64,000 nt of DNA from Petrosia ficiformis (Eukaryota; Porifera; Demospongiae; Haplosclerida; Petrosiidae). This document shows positions 32,482 through 44,595 of the stretch, one piece after another. Made by a program: the position numbers and the translations under genes. Where the stretch lies: contig OX345650.1 in NCBI GenBank assembly GCA_947044365.1, forward strand, positions 3,889,872 through 3,953,871, in the 5' to 3' direction. Under the pieces are notes generated by a model, which ran no database searches, was not told the origin of the DNA, and worked only from the letters and a program-made list of their open reading frames with translations. Numbering within the stretch: position 1 is the first letter of the stretch; every line of letters begins with the position of its first letter.

Positions 32482-33766
32482 TTTCCATTGTTTTTTTCTG
32501 AATAGTGTGAATTTTTTGTAGATTGCAGAAACACTATATACCATCATACAATCATAAATGCATTAAAATTTGTTTATCAATAATAGTCAGTCTTTTGTAT
32601 TTATGTATTGATTATCATTCTTTTTCACTTACAGATGATGTATATTCTCTATTTCACTTACAGCACTGTCTGCAGTCCTGCAAGAAGTAGTGTCAGTCAC
32701 TGTGTCAACCGTTCAGTATTCCAATGCTCATCATAGTATACAATATTATTATACCATGGCTATAATTATTATATTCATTATTATAAAAATTTATTTGCTT
32801 ACAAATGTTATCGCTATGCTTATGATTCCAATGTAATTTCCACCTTTTTAGCTTCCATGTTCCGAATACACGATTGCGCATGCGTAACTAAATTCCTCTT
32901 AATTAAGAAAATGGCGTCTAATTCGAGATCAAATCTTTGTAGTCGTTGAGACTGTCTTCTTTCATAGTATTTGTAGATATCATCTCGATACTTGTAGACC
33001 AGAATTTTACTATAAATGCGACTGGAATGGTGCTAGAATCATTGTGATATTTCAACAAACAAAAAAATGATTTGTCTGAAAAATAATAATAATAATTATG
33101 AAGATTTTGCCAGTTTTGCCACTCGCCGGTTCTCTACCTTAACGACAATCTTTGGCCATCTAGAAGATGTTGGTAGTCATAAAAACACTAGATATGAATA
33201 GGTATGTGTGTATTAAAACCTATCTGTATATATTACCAGAGATTTCAGGTCATCACTTGCAATTGAAATGTATGGGCGGCCATTTTTTTCCGTGCCATTC
33301 CTACATAGAGAGTACTACCGTACTCTCTGATGAGTGCTAATCAAAACATGACTTCGGTAAGTTCGGTATGTAAACAACTGGTGTGAGTTACACTCTGTAT
33401 CTCAAAGACATGCAATATACTGACATTTGCGTTAATTGAATACAGTCACATTATGTGCTTTTTTCAGGGGGGAAATTCCCCCAAATATTTTTTTTTCCAG
33501 CGAATCATTAATTTTACTATGAATTAATCTCAGTTTACCGTGACACATATATAACCCCTATAAAGGTCAATTCTCTGCCCCAATAATATGATCCTAGACA
33601 AAATACTACAAGAGTCACAAGATTAGACAAACATAACAAAATCAGTACAGCTTCTATAGAAACAAAATAATATCATAGGCCTAGCCTACACAGAGGGATC
33701 ATGGGCACCCCACTTAATTATCAATTATATTTAGTTATTGCATGGTATTAGTAATTACTCAAATAA
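32482..33766. other. Spacer between UBXN1-like copy B and type-2 transporter
   Basis: 32482-33345 is extra relative to copy A and includes, inverted, the AGAGAGTACGGTAGTACTCT repeat of 23210-23430. 33346-33760 is colinear with 11325-11786. No gene. Confidence 0.5.
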
Positions 33767-35383
33767 TCATATTGTATTACTACTGTAATCAAATTGTCTC
33801 GCCATTATTAGTTGTCTCTCTGTGTACTCCTCAATGACGGCCTGTTGATTAATTTCCGATGATTCCTCTCTCTGACGATACTTGTACTTATAAGACACAA
33901 TAATGAATACAATTAAGGATAGGAAGACTAAACAAGTCTTCGATATGGTTAGACAGTAATGGTGGTGCGAATTTGGTAGTAGAGAAGGAATCTGAAACAG
34001 TACGTAAACTGACTGGTAAGCATACCATAATCCAATCAGTAGACCTTGCATACTACGTGGACCCTGAGCTAAGATGAATTCAAGAGCAGAGAGGAATACC
34101 AATATGAATGACAATCCATTAAGAAATTGTGATAAGATTATAAATGAATGAATATAATTGGGAGGACTTCCAATTTCATTGGAACTAGAGTTTACTCTTT
34201 CAATGAAGTTATAGAGTGATACATCAACAACTGTCATTGAAACTGATGAAATCCCAACTAGTATGAGACCTGCTCCCATTTTTTTGAGAATAGTGATCCT
34301 AGATGTGTATCGATTAAAACATGGTCTAATAATCAACAAGTGTACTGGAATCAGTAGAGCAGGTAAGATGTATTGCATGTTTGGTAATTGGCCAATGCAT
34401 TTATTACCACAGTCATAGTAGAACACTTTCAAAGATGACAAAGTATTTGGTAACAAAAGGAATCCAAACAGAGATATCAGTACTAACAAGATTCTACCAA
34501 ATGTCTTAACATCCTCTACTTCTTCAGTAGTAAATGGTCCCCCATACCTGTCCTTAGCTAAATCCAGTCTGGAAGGAACTTCTCCATATGTGAATGCACT
34601 ACGAAACACAGGTTGACTATGATGTTTTGCATAGTTGAGCACTTTGAATATGTGTTTAACAGGATTGATACGACCGGCTGGTTCTGTAGTGAAGTGACTA
34701 TGACAACCACAACAACAGGAGAGCATTAAAAGCATTGAAAAAAGTGAAAAACTGCCCAAAGTAGCAACACCTATTGCACTTAAATACTTGTACAACAAAT
34801 CAGTAATCGGAAGCAAAATATTAAGGAAGTAAAGAGAACAAAAGTACCAGTTAACAAACACACTCAGCTTGTCATTAGAAGCAAATTGTAACTGATCTGT
34901 TCCAAACTGTATAGCATTTGATTCAAACAGTCCTAACCCAACATAGTTTAATACCAGACCAAAACAAACAGGAACAAGCAGTGAATAATTAACACATTCT
35001 TTATCTTCACAATTCTCTGCTTTGAAAAGTTCCACTGTTACAGTAGGTACAGCCATAACTATACCAATCAACACAAGAAAAGTACCACCAATCATAAGTT
35101 TATATCGAGAAATACATACTTCAGCTAATAGACCAGAAACGGGATACAAAAGGAAAACAACTGCTTTAACTACTAACACACCAATGAAATAATATGTGAA
35201 CCCTAAAATAAAAGCCTGAAAATAGAAATAATACTCAAAGCTATGAATTAACACACTCCATGTTAAGAGAAGTAATATTCCTTTTGAACAGACACATCCT
35301 ACACAACAAGATCTACAACAACTGATACAACAATCTCTTGACTCTCTCCTGTTAAATGAAGTCACGTTCTCTCCAGTCTCCAT
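33767..35383 (-). CDS. POT/SLC15-like transporter, intact (type 2, 538 aa)
   Basis: An intronless full-length paralog with all family motifs (CISCCRSCCVGCVC, FESNAIQFGTDQL, RYGGPFTTEEVEDVKTF, ALEFILAQGPRSMQG). The start is MVS-free METGEN at 35383. It differs from type 1 by a shorter luminal loop before the last helices (only NSSSNEIGSP), a shortened loop in the middle, and a tail ending RQFDYSSNTI. The N-terminal ENVTSFNRR replaces the ENQSLLNRR of other copies, so the acidic dileucine is gone and sorting may differ. The ExxER motif is absent from TM1 as in all copies. The 11787-12089 fragment and the 63206-63707 fragment are its closest relatives here. Confidence 0.8.
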   Translation of the reverse strand: METGENVTSFNRRESRDCCISCCRSCCVGCVCSKGILLLLTWSVLIHSFEYYFYFQAFILGFTYYFIGVLVVKAVVFLLYPVSGLLAEVCISRYKLMIGGTFLVLIGIVMAVPTVTVELFKAENCEDKECVNYSLLVPVCFGLVLNYVGLGLFESNAIQFGTDQLQFASNDKLSVFVNWYFCSLYFLNILLPITDLLYKYLSAIGVATLGSFSLFSMLLMLSCCCGCHSHFTTEPAGRINPVKHIFKVLNYAKHHSQPVFRSAFTYGEVPSRLDLAKDRYGGPFTTEEVEDVKTFGRILLVLISLFGFLLLPNTLSSLKVFYYDCGNKCIGQLPNMQYILPALLIPVHLLIIRPCFNRYTSRITILKKMGAGLILVGISSVSMTVVDVSLYNFIERVNSSSNEIGSPPNYIHSFIILSQFLNGLSFILVFLSALEFILAQGPRSMQGLLIGLWYAYQSVYVLFQIPSLLPNSHHHYCLTISKTCLVFLSLIVFIIVSYKYKYRQREESSEINQQAVIEEYTERQLIMARQFDYSSNTI

Positions 35384-36038
35384 CTCAACAAACCAATATG
35401 AAACTGAATAGCAATATCCTGCTTATATGGATGTATATACAACTATATAAGAATATACTGTAACAGCACTGTTTTGTTATTGGTCACGAGTCATGACTCA
35501 TGACATTCATGATTATAATAACACTATTACCCAAGTGGTATACTAAATGTTGTGCTGAAAGAAAAACAAGTTATAATAGTGAGATGAGTTGTTTTCAGAA
35601 AGGATCACATCACTGTAATTACCCAAATGGTATGTATGCCTACTAAATATTAAAATAGTACATCAGTAAGCCAGGATAAAACTATATATTAAGTTTGGCA
35701 TGTCATTTAGTTTCTTCTAGATTTTTTGTCAGGAAACTATATAACACATACATAACAAAATCATCGTGCATATATAAAATTTCAATCACCAGTTATGAAT
35801 AATTAATCATGATGTGGAGCCACACTCGGTACCATATGTGCCAAGTAGTGAATTTTGAATAGGGCGTGTTATATTATTATTATTAAACACAGCCTATATT
35901 GTTTGGTAGTTTGGAAAGTTCAACTGTTGCAGTAGGAATTCACTGTAAAAATGAACCGGTTATTTTAACCCTCATTTGGTTACAGGAGTCTACTGATACG
36001 CTTGTGAGGTATAAATTTTCATTCAATTAAAGTATTTG

Positions 36039-36070
<32 letters not shown>

Positions 36071-36378
36071 CTACATACACAAATGTTTTAATTTGTTATC
36101 TGTTATTTGTTATTATAAGTGCAAAGTCGTGGAATTTGCCAACAAATTTAATAACTTAGTTCTCTACAGAAAATTGAGAATTTACAATAATCTATACCTC
36201 ACAAGAATAATATTTATTATCAATACAGTATTGAAACTCCTGTGACCAAATAAGGGTTAAAATAACTAGTTAACTTTTACAGTGAAGAGCAATGAATATA
36301 CAGTGTTCTCCCCACACTGGTCGGCACTGGTCAGGAATAACCACCTGTCAGATGAATTAACCACCTTTTAACCACCTC
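35384..36378. other. Upstream of type-2 gene with a TIR element
   Basis: 35390-35690 recurs at 63708-64000, upstream of another type-2 fragment. A 344-bp MITE (35941-36284) has about 50-bp inverted ends starting CACTGTAAAAATGAACCGGT around a TA microsatellite. No gene. Confidence 0.6.
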
Positions 36379-36864
36379 TCAGATAATACATATATAGGCT
36401 ACTGAGACAGAATTAACTATATACTGGATAAACAGCACTAAATTCATGTAAAATCCAACCACCACACTAAATATCCTGGGCAGAACACTGATATACCATA
36501 CGGTACCAACAATCATCAGCTTATATCGAGAAAATTCAACTTCAGCCAAGAATCCAAAAACCGTATACAAAAGGAAAACAACTGCTTGGACACTGACACA
36601 GCAATGAAAAGATACACAAAGAGAATTGTCATCAATAAAAATTAATAATACCCAAAGCTAATAACAATTATTTGATAAAAACTGAAAATATAAGTAATAC
36701 CCAAAGCTATGAATTAACACACTCCATGTTAAGAGAAGTAGTATTTCTTTTGAACAGACACATCCTATACAACAAGATCTACAACACCTGATACAACAAT
36801 CTCTTGACTCTTCTCTCCTGTTCGGTATAGTCTGGTTCTCTCTAACACATATACAAGAGTACAC
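36379..36864 (-). pseudogene. POT-like transporter, decayed N-terminal fragment
   Basis: Pieces of the N-terminus remain: NRREESRDCCIRCCRSCCIG and TM1 (36658-36830), and LAEVEFSRYKLMIVGT (36479-36570), in different frames and with a gap where TM2 should be. Everything after the motif-A loop is lost. Confidence 0.8.
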
Positions 36865-38389
36865 ATTAGCTAATGTTACACTCTAAATAAAATTGTTCCA
36901 TAATTACATATATTTGACTTCTGTGTTCTATCTGTGTGAGTACACTGCAAAAACAGAATTGTTGAAATAACAAATGTATTGGTTAGTACAGTTGCAAAGA
37001 TTTAACAATTATTTGATTGTTCAGTATACATACATCTAATACCATAGTTACATTTAACTAATTATATTAAAATACGTAAAAGATATATATGTACCAATTA
37101 TAATCAATTATCATGCCTAATTAGATGCACAAAATAGGTTGGAAACCCAAAGTAATTTCTTTATCTGCTTTTTTGTATATCTATTAGACTAGATAGGGAA
37201 TTTAAAATTGCAAATATTGGATTATAATAACATACAAGAATAATAAAAAACATTTTCAATAAAAATGAAAGAAGATGTAGGGATGTCAAAACCCAAAATG
37301 CATGGTTGGGAGGCTAACATAGGACCCAAAATTAAACAAACCACTTCCATATAACCCTACATAAGTCCTTACACCACTATAAATCAAAATACAAAGAGCT
37401 GTACTTATGTAGGGTTATATGGAAGTGGTTTGTTTAATTTACTTTTAATTTACTACCGTACTCTCTGATATGTCACCAACACAACCAATTAAAATACAAT
37501 TTCCTTGCAATTGTACTAACCTAGTTATTTTAACAATTTTATTTTTGCAGTGTATATCTCAATATGACAATGGATTAATGTGGTAATATTATGAATATAA
37601 TTTTATTGGTACAGAATTCATGAATCTCCCTATTTACAATCCACAATGAACACTATCCCCTGCATGCTCCCCCCTCCCCTCAGATAGTGGTTAATTGGCC
37701 CCACATGTGGTATTACAGCTGTCTAATAAGATAACTATGCACTTCAAGTTATTACATAAAGTCATAATATGGTGTTATACTTCAGACTTTTACTACAAGT
37801 TTGACAAAATCATAATCCAAAATTGTTTTATTTAGAAAGAAAAATAGAAGCTGTAAACAATGATTCAGCCTTATGGCCTTTGGTGTATGTCCAAAATTTA
37901 TGTACATAATAATTATTATGTATTAGTAATGCATATATATATAGAACAATTTCAGCACATACTCTCTCTAGTTGCTCAGGCTCTCCCAAATAATGACACA
38001 ATATCAATTATTTCACTCCAATTTAGATACTGACAATAACGACTAATACATGACCAATAGCATCAATGAATACTTAATCAGTGAATAAAAACACTGAATG
38101 AAGAAATTGTGAGGGAAAGTATTGATTTTATTCCTGAGACTTTCAACAGATACATTGGCGTCCATATGCATGGTGGCATATATATTTTACTAAGTAAAAG
38201 CTTTATATTAGGTGAACTCACTTTAATTTGATTTGGAACCATTTAATTATGAATACACACATTTGACATTCACAAGGTAAATACTCTCAAATTATGTGCA
38301 CAAATAATGATTACAAAAGTGAAATTGATACTGAAAAAGCCAAGCATAAGTGTTTTATATCTAACTATCTGTATACAAACACTCGTTGT
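36865..38389. other. Spacer with Tc1-like MITE
   Basis: 36943-37552 is a 610-bp MITE with about 50-bp inverted ends starting CACTGCAAAAA and TA on both sides. It contains a truncated fold-back element (37235-37440). The remainder to 38389 is AT-rich with no supported gene. Confidence 0.6.
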
Positions 38390-40163
38390 TCAATTAATTG
38401 TATGGCATGAATTATCACTCAAATAATTATATTCATTATCATAATCATGTGCTTCTCTAGCTGTTATTAGCTGTCTCTCTGTGTACTCCTCAATGATAGC
38501 CTGTCGATTGATTTCAGATGATTCCTCTCTCTGACGATACTTGTACCAACGAAATATGATGATGAATACAATCAAAGAGAGAACAGCTAAACAGGTCTTC
38601 AGTACAGTTATAACTAGCTGGTAATCGAAGTGTTGATATGACTGTAGAAATAAAGCAGGAATCTGAAGCAGTACATAGACTAACTGGTAAGCATACCACA
38701 GTCCAATGAGTAGACCTTGCATACTACGTGGACCCTGAGCCAAGATGAATTGAAGAGCAGAGAGAAATACCAATATGAACGACAATCCATTAAAAAACTG
38801 TGATACAAAAATGACTAGAGGAATATAATTTGAAGGACTTCCACTTCCATTGAATGATGTTGAATAGAGGGATATATTTTCATAGAAACTCAAGTTTACA
38901 CTTTCTGAATCAATGAAGTTGTAGAGTGATACATCGACACATGTCATTAAACCTAATGACATCACAACTAGTATGAGACCTGCTCCCATTTTGTTTAGAA
39001 TACTGATCCTGTATGTGTATCGATTAAAACATGGTCTTATAATCAACATGCGTACTGGAATTAGTAGAACTGGTAAAATATTTTGGATGTTTACCCAATA
39101 GAGAACTGTTAACAGAACTCCATATTCAGTACTAGGTTTAGCATAATAATTGAGTATTATTAAGGATGGCATAGTATTTGGTAACAATAGTAATCCGAAC
39201 AGAGATATAAGTACTAACAAGATTCTATTAAATGTCTTAACATCCTCCACTTCTTCAGTAGTAAATGGTCTCCCATACCTGTTCTTAGCTGGATCCAGTC
39301 TGGAAGGAACTTCTCCATAAGTGAAGGCACTACGAAACACAGGCTGACTATGATGTCTTGCATAGTTTAAAACTTTGAATATTTGTTTAACAGGATTGAT
39401 ACGACCTACTGGTTCTGTATTGAAGTGACTATGACAGCTACAACAACAGAGGAGCATAATAGAAATTGAAATGAATGAAAAAACTCCCAAAATAGCAACA
39501 CCATTATACAAAAAAGGTACATCTACTACTGCAGAGGAAATTACTAATCCAACACCAAATGTCACTGGAATAAAGATGTTAACGATGTATAACGAGTAGA
39601 AGTACCAGTTAACAAACACACTTAACTTGTCATTAGAAGCAAAATGTAACTGATCTGTTCCAAACTGTATAGCATTTGATTCGAATAGTCCTAATCCAAA
39701 CTGATATATTACTAGACCAACACAAGCATGAACAAGAAGTGGGTAATCCATGCATTCTTTTTTCTTACAAGTCTCTTCAAAGTAATCTCCTTTATTGATT
39801 CCTGCCTTTATTAAAGTAGGTACAACAATGAGTGTACCAATCAGTGCATAAATGGTACCAACAATCATAAGTTTATATCGAGACAAACATACTTCACCCA
39901 ATATGCCAGCAACAGGATACAGAAGATAAACAACTGCTTGAACTACTGACACAGCAATGAATAGATACAGAAAAGAAGGAATAATTAATATGAAATGAAA
40001 ATACACGTGTAATACCCAAAGCTATGAATTAACGCACTTCATGTTAAGAGAAGTAGTATTCCTTTTGAACAGACACATCCTACACAGCAAGATCTACAAC
40101 ACCTGATAGAACAACCTCTTGACTCTCTCTTGTTCAGTAAAGTTGGTTCTCTCCAGTCTCCAT
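38390..40163 (-). pseudogene. POT-like transporter, 5' frameshifts
   Basis: From 40006 down to 38390 the frame is open for 538 codons and has all motifs from TM2 onward, including the tail. The normal start (METGENQ at 40163) leads to a stop within ten codons because one base is missing near 40145. A two-base insertion near 40004 (TACACGTGTAATAC versus TACAAGTAATAC) also breaks TM1. The downstream Met at 40006 would give a protein lacking the Cys cluster and most of TM1. Either a young pseudogene or a gene with a shifted start. Confidence 0.75.
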
Positions 40164-40555
40164 CACGGCAACTAGCTTTAGTATAATTTAAGTATTCTAT
40201 TCAATACTCATAAACCCACTTGTATGTGATCACAAATGAAAGCCTTGCTAAAAGCATATGCAGTCCCAGTACAATGAAGACCAGCCCATCATTGAATATG
40301 AAAGTACATTGCTACAAGAAATATACTTCTCAGGCTTTGATTTAGACCATTTGTGTGCAATGGAAAAAAGAACTTCATTTTAATCAAAATTCTACATAAT
40401 TATGAACACACATGTTGACATTTTATAATTCAGTAATGCAATCACTGACCAAATTATATATGGACATTAAACAAATAATGATTACAAAAGGAAATTTAGA
40501 ACTAGAAATTAACAAAAGCAAGCATAACTAATTACCTACAAACATAGTACGTTCT
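40164..40555. other. Intergenic spacer
   Basis: About 390 bp between two transporter copies, AT-rich with no ORF of note. The stretch before the downstream copy (AAATAATGATTACAAAAG) resembles that at 38306-38323. Confidence 0.5.
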
Positions 40556-42316
40556 TCAATTAACTGTATGGCATGAATAATCACTCAAATAGTTATATTC
40601 ATTATCGTAATCGAATGCTTCTCTCTCTGTTATTAGTTGTCTTTCTGTATAGTCCTCAATTACAGCCTGTCGATTAATTTCAGACGATTCCTCTCTCTGA
40701 CGATACTTATACCAACGAGATATGATGATGAATAGAATCAATGAGAGAACAGCTAAACAGGTCTTCACAACAGTTAGCCAGTAATCGAAGTGTTCATATG
40801 ACTGTAGAATAAGAGGAGGAATCTGCAGCAGTACATAAACTGACTGATAAGCATACCACAGTCCAATGAGTAGACCTTGCATACTACGTGGAGCCTGAGC
40901 TAAGATGAATTCAAGAGCAGAGAGGAATACCAATATCAGTGACAATCCATTAAGACACTGTGATAAGATTATAAATGAAGGAATATAATTTGGAGGACTT
41001 CCACTTTCATTCAATGTGGAGTAGCAGCATTCATAGGAACTAACGTTTACTCTTTCAATGAAAATGTGGAGTGATATATCAACAGCTGTCATTAAACCTA
41101 ATGACATCACAACTAGTATGAGACCTGCTCCCATTTTGTTTAGAATACTGATCCTGTATGTGTATCGATTAAAACATGGTCTTATAATCAACATGTGTAC
41201 TGGAATCAGTAGAACAGGTAAAATATATTGGATGTTTACAAAGGTGAAAATCTCATTTAATATCGATATCTCTACAATAAATTCATCCCGGTGCCCAACA
41301 TACCAAAGGTAATAACTCAACACTACTGAAGTATTGGGTAACAATAGGAATCCAAACAGAGATGTCAGTATCAACATGATTCTACCAAATGTCTTAACAT
41401 CTTCCACTTCTTCAGTAGTAAATGGTCCCCCATACCTGTTCTTGGCTAGATCCAGTCTGGAAGGAACTTCTCCATAAGTGAATGCACTGCGAAACACAGG
41501 CTGACTATGATGTCTTGCATAGTTCAAAACTTTGAATATGTGTTTAACAGGATTGATACAACCAACTGGTTCCATAGTGAGGTGACTATGACAACCACAA
41601 CAGCAAAATAGCATTATAAAAACTAAAACAAATGAAAAAACTCCAAAAACAACAGAACCGATATAAATATAGTGTTTATCATCTACTAAACTCACATAAA
41701 ATCCAAATCCAACAAAATAGGTCAATGGAATAAAACTGTTAATGATGTGCAATGACCAGAAGTACCAGTTAACAAACACACTTAACTTCTCATTAGAAGC
41801 AAATTGTAACTGATCTGTTCCAAACTGTATAGCATTTGATTCAAATAATCCTAATCCAAACTGATATATTACTAGACCAATACAAGCAGGACCAAGCAGC
41901 AGATAATCCAAGCATTCACTGTTCTTACATTCGAAGTAATCTTCTTTATTGAAAACTGCCATTGTTACAGTTGGTACAGCAATGACAGTACCAATCAGTG
42001 CAAGAATAGTACCAACAATCATAAGTTTATATCGAGACAAGCAAACCTCACCCATTAGCCCAGCAACAGGATACAGAAGATAAACAACTGCTTGAACTAC
42101 TGACACAGCAATGAATAGATACAGAAAAGAAGAAACACTTGATAAGAACTGAAAATACGCATAATACCCAAAGCTATGAATTAACACACTCCATGTTAAG
42201 AGAAGTAGTACCCCTTTTGAACAAACACATCCGACACAACAAGATCTACAACACCTGATACAACAATCTCTTGACTCTCTCCTGTTCAGTAAAGTCTGTT
42301 TCTCTCCAGTCTCCAT
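40556..42316 (-). CDS. POT/SLC15-like transporter, intact (586 aa)
   Basis: The longest complete copy, intronless, starting METGEKQTLLNRR (acidic dileucine EKQTLL kept). It has the Cys cluster, GEVCLSRYKLMIVG, FESNAIQFGTDQL, RYGGPFTTEEVEDVKTF and ALEFILAQAPRSMQG; the AQAP form is closer to the classical POT SQAP. The loop between the central motif and the next helix is longer than in paralogs (WYVGHRDEFIVEISILNEI). The tail ends DYSCHTVN, a form shared with the copy at 38390. As in all copies, the TM1 Glu/Arg residues of POTs are missing. Confidence 0.8.
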   Translation of the reverse strand: METGEKQTLLNRRESRDCCIRCCRSCCVGCVCSKGVLLLLTWSVLIHSFGYYAYFQFLSSVSSFLYLFIAVSVVQAVVYLLYPVAGLMGEVCLSRYKLMIVGTILALIGTVIAVPTVTMAVFNKEDYFECKNSECLDYLLLGPACIGLVIYQFGLGLFESNAIQFGTDQLQFASNEKLSVFVNWYFWSLHIINSFIPLTYFVGFGFYVSLVDDKHYIYIGSVVFGVFSFVLVFIMLFCCCGCHSHLTMEPVGCINPVKHIFKVLNYARHHSQPVFRSAFTYGEVPSRLDLAKNRYGGPFTTEEVEDVKTFGRIMLILTSLFGFLLLPNTSVVLSYYLWYVGHRDEFIVEISILNEIFTFVNIQYILPVLLIPVHMLIIRPCFNRYTYRISILNKMGAGLILVVMSLGLMTAVDISLHIFIERVNVSSYECCYSTLNESGSPPNYIPSFIILSQCLNGLSLILVFLSALEFILAQAPRSMQGLLIGLWYAYQSVYVLLQIPPLILQSYEHFDYWLTVVKTCLAVLSLILFIIISRWYKYRQREESSEINRQAVIEDYTERQLITEREAFDYDNEYNYLSDYSCHTVN

Positions 42317-43210
42317 CGTGCTTTAGCATAATTTATTCAATACTCGTGAACATAGAAAGGTAGCATAGGCAATGAAGACCAGCCCATCATTGAAATAGAC
42401 TTCTCGGGCTTCATCCTCTATGTTCTAATAACTAATCATAACAAGTTGGACTGTCCACCATCTATATGGATATCTTCTTATAATTAGCTGTTTTCTACTA
42501 GTTTATTATTAGCATTTCAAAACAATCATCATAATTGCTACCATGCATGCATCCTTCGGCAAAGAATGTTTTTGTAAAAACCGAAGTCAAAACACTTCAA
42601 CAGTAGTAATTCATTTTCTTAACAAATAATTTAAGAAAATGCAATATAATTTTTACAAAAATAGAAATTAATATTATAGTAGAAAGCTTCTATTAAATAT
42701 ATTAGTCTATTTTCTTAATCTTTTTATCTTCTTTCAATGCCAATGACTATAACGTTAGTGTTCTCTTTCTAAAAACTTTTTTCTTTTCTTAATTCAATGA
42801 ATTAACTAATTTCGTTCTTGATCAATTATATTTCATTGAAAATATACTCAAATTATCATTATAATTATTTCTCAAAAGTATTTTCGAATTATCACTTTTT
42901 CTACTAGATTCTAATTATATATATGTATATATTTAATAATTGGCATGCACAATGAATGTACTCGTGCAATGTATACAGGAAACTATTCACAAGAATTACT
43001 GCATGATTTGTTTTTTCTTAGGAAGCTTCCAGGGTACTCCCCCCCCTCTTGCACTGATATAACTTACAGGCTGATTATATTAAAATTTATGTTAATGTGC
43101 AGAATATATAACAATTACACAAAAAATGTGACAACAATTGTTACATCTAACTATCTACAAACATTTGCTGTTCAATTATTGAAAAGTATGATACAAACAG
43201 TTTCAAATTA
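42317..43210. other. AT-rich spacer
   Basis: No gene is supported; an 88-codon frame at 42945-43211 lacks domains. A C-run (CCCCCCCTC near 43040) stands out. Confidence 0.4.
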
Positions 43211-44595
43211 ATTATATTTATTATCATAATCAAACGCTTCTCTCTCTGTTATTAGTTGTCTCTCTGTGTACTCCTCAATTACAGCCTGTCGGTTGATTTC
43301 AGACGTTCCTCGCTTTGGCGATACTTATACCAACGAGATATAATGATGAATAGAATCAAAGAGAGAACAGCTAAACATGCTTTCAGTACAATTAGCCAGT
43401 AATGAAAGTGTTGATGCAAATTTAGCAGTAGAGAACTAACCTGAAGCAGTACATAAACTGACTGATAAGCAAATCACAGTCCAATGACCAGACCTTGCAT
43501 ACTACGTGGACCCTGAGCCAAAATGAAATCAAGAGCGGAGAGGAATATCAACTGTAGAACATGAGTGATAATTCATTAAGAAACTGTGATAAGATTAGGA
43601 ATATAATTTTGAGGAACTTAACCCATAGTGTTTACTCTTCCAATGAACTTTTAGAGTGATATATAAACAACTGTCATTAAACCTAATGACAGTATGAGAC
43701 CTGCTCCCATTTTGTATTAGAATACTGATCCTGTATGTGCATCAATTAAAACATGGTCTTATAATTAACAAGTGTACTGGAATCAGTAGAACAGGTGAAA
43801 TGTATTGTACATAAACACAGGTTGACTATGATGTTTTGCATAGTTCAGAGCTTTGAATATGTGTTTAACAGGATTGATATGACCAACTGGTTCTGTAGTG
43901 AAGTGACTATGACAACCACAACAACATAAACATGAATGAAATACATGTAACTCCTAAAACAGTAGCCGTGGTAAAATATGCATAATTTTCTTTGTGCAAA
44001 GCTGCAGGAACCAGTAATCCAAAAGAAATGATAAATGGAGTTAGTAGTGTATAGTGTACAAACACACTCAGCTTCCAATTAGAAGCAAATTGTAATTGAT
44101 CTGTTCCAAACTGTATAGCATTTGCTTCGAATAATACTAATCCAAACTGATATATTATATACCAGACCAACACAAGCAGGACCAAGCAATGAATAATCAA
44201 CAGAGCATTTTGCGATTACAAAACATTCACCTGATTTCAAAAGTCCCACTGTTGCAGTAGATACAGTAATAACTATACCAATCAGTGCAAGAATAGTACC
44301 AACAATCATAAGTTTATATTGAGACAAGCAAACGTCACCCATTAGACCAGTAACAGGATACAGAAGATAAACAACTGCTTGAACTACTGACACAGCGATA
44401 CAGAAAAGCAGGATTAACTGATAAGAACTCAAAATACAAGTAATACCCAAAACTATGTAATAACACACTCCATGTTAAGAGAAGTAGTATTCCTTTTGAA
44501 CAGACACATCCTACACAACAAGATCTACAACACCTGATACAACAACCTCTTGACTCTCTCCTGTTCAGTATAGACTGGTTCTCATCACCCTCCAT
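43211..44595 (-). pseudogene. POT-like transporter, heavily decayed
   Basis: Recognisable from MEGDENQSILNRR (44595) through GDVCLSQYKLMIVG and EANAIQFGTDQLQFASNWKL to the C-terminal tail near 43250. Frames change repeatedly (44335-44595, 44079-44468, 43907-44200, then short pieces). About 400 bp covering the central RYGGPF motif is deleted between about 43820 and 43800. Confidence 0.85.

Noticed and set aside
40556..42316. Transporter as an animal sugar or monocarboxylate MFS carrier
   Set aside because: The FGTDQ, NWYF and EEVEDVKTF motifs fit POT positions much better.
42945..43211. 88-codon ORF between transporter copies
   Set aside because: Low-complexity, overlaps the end of a transporter pseudogene in antisense; no support.
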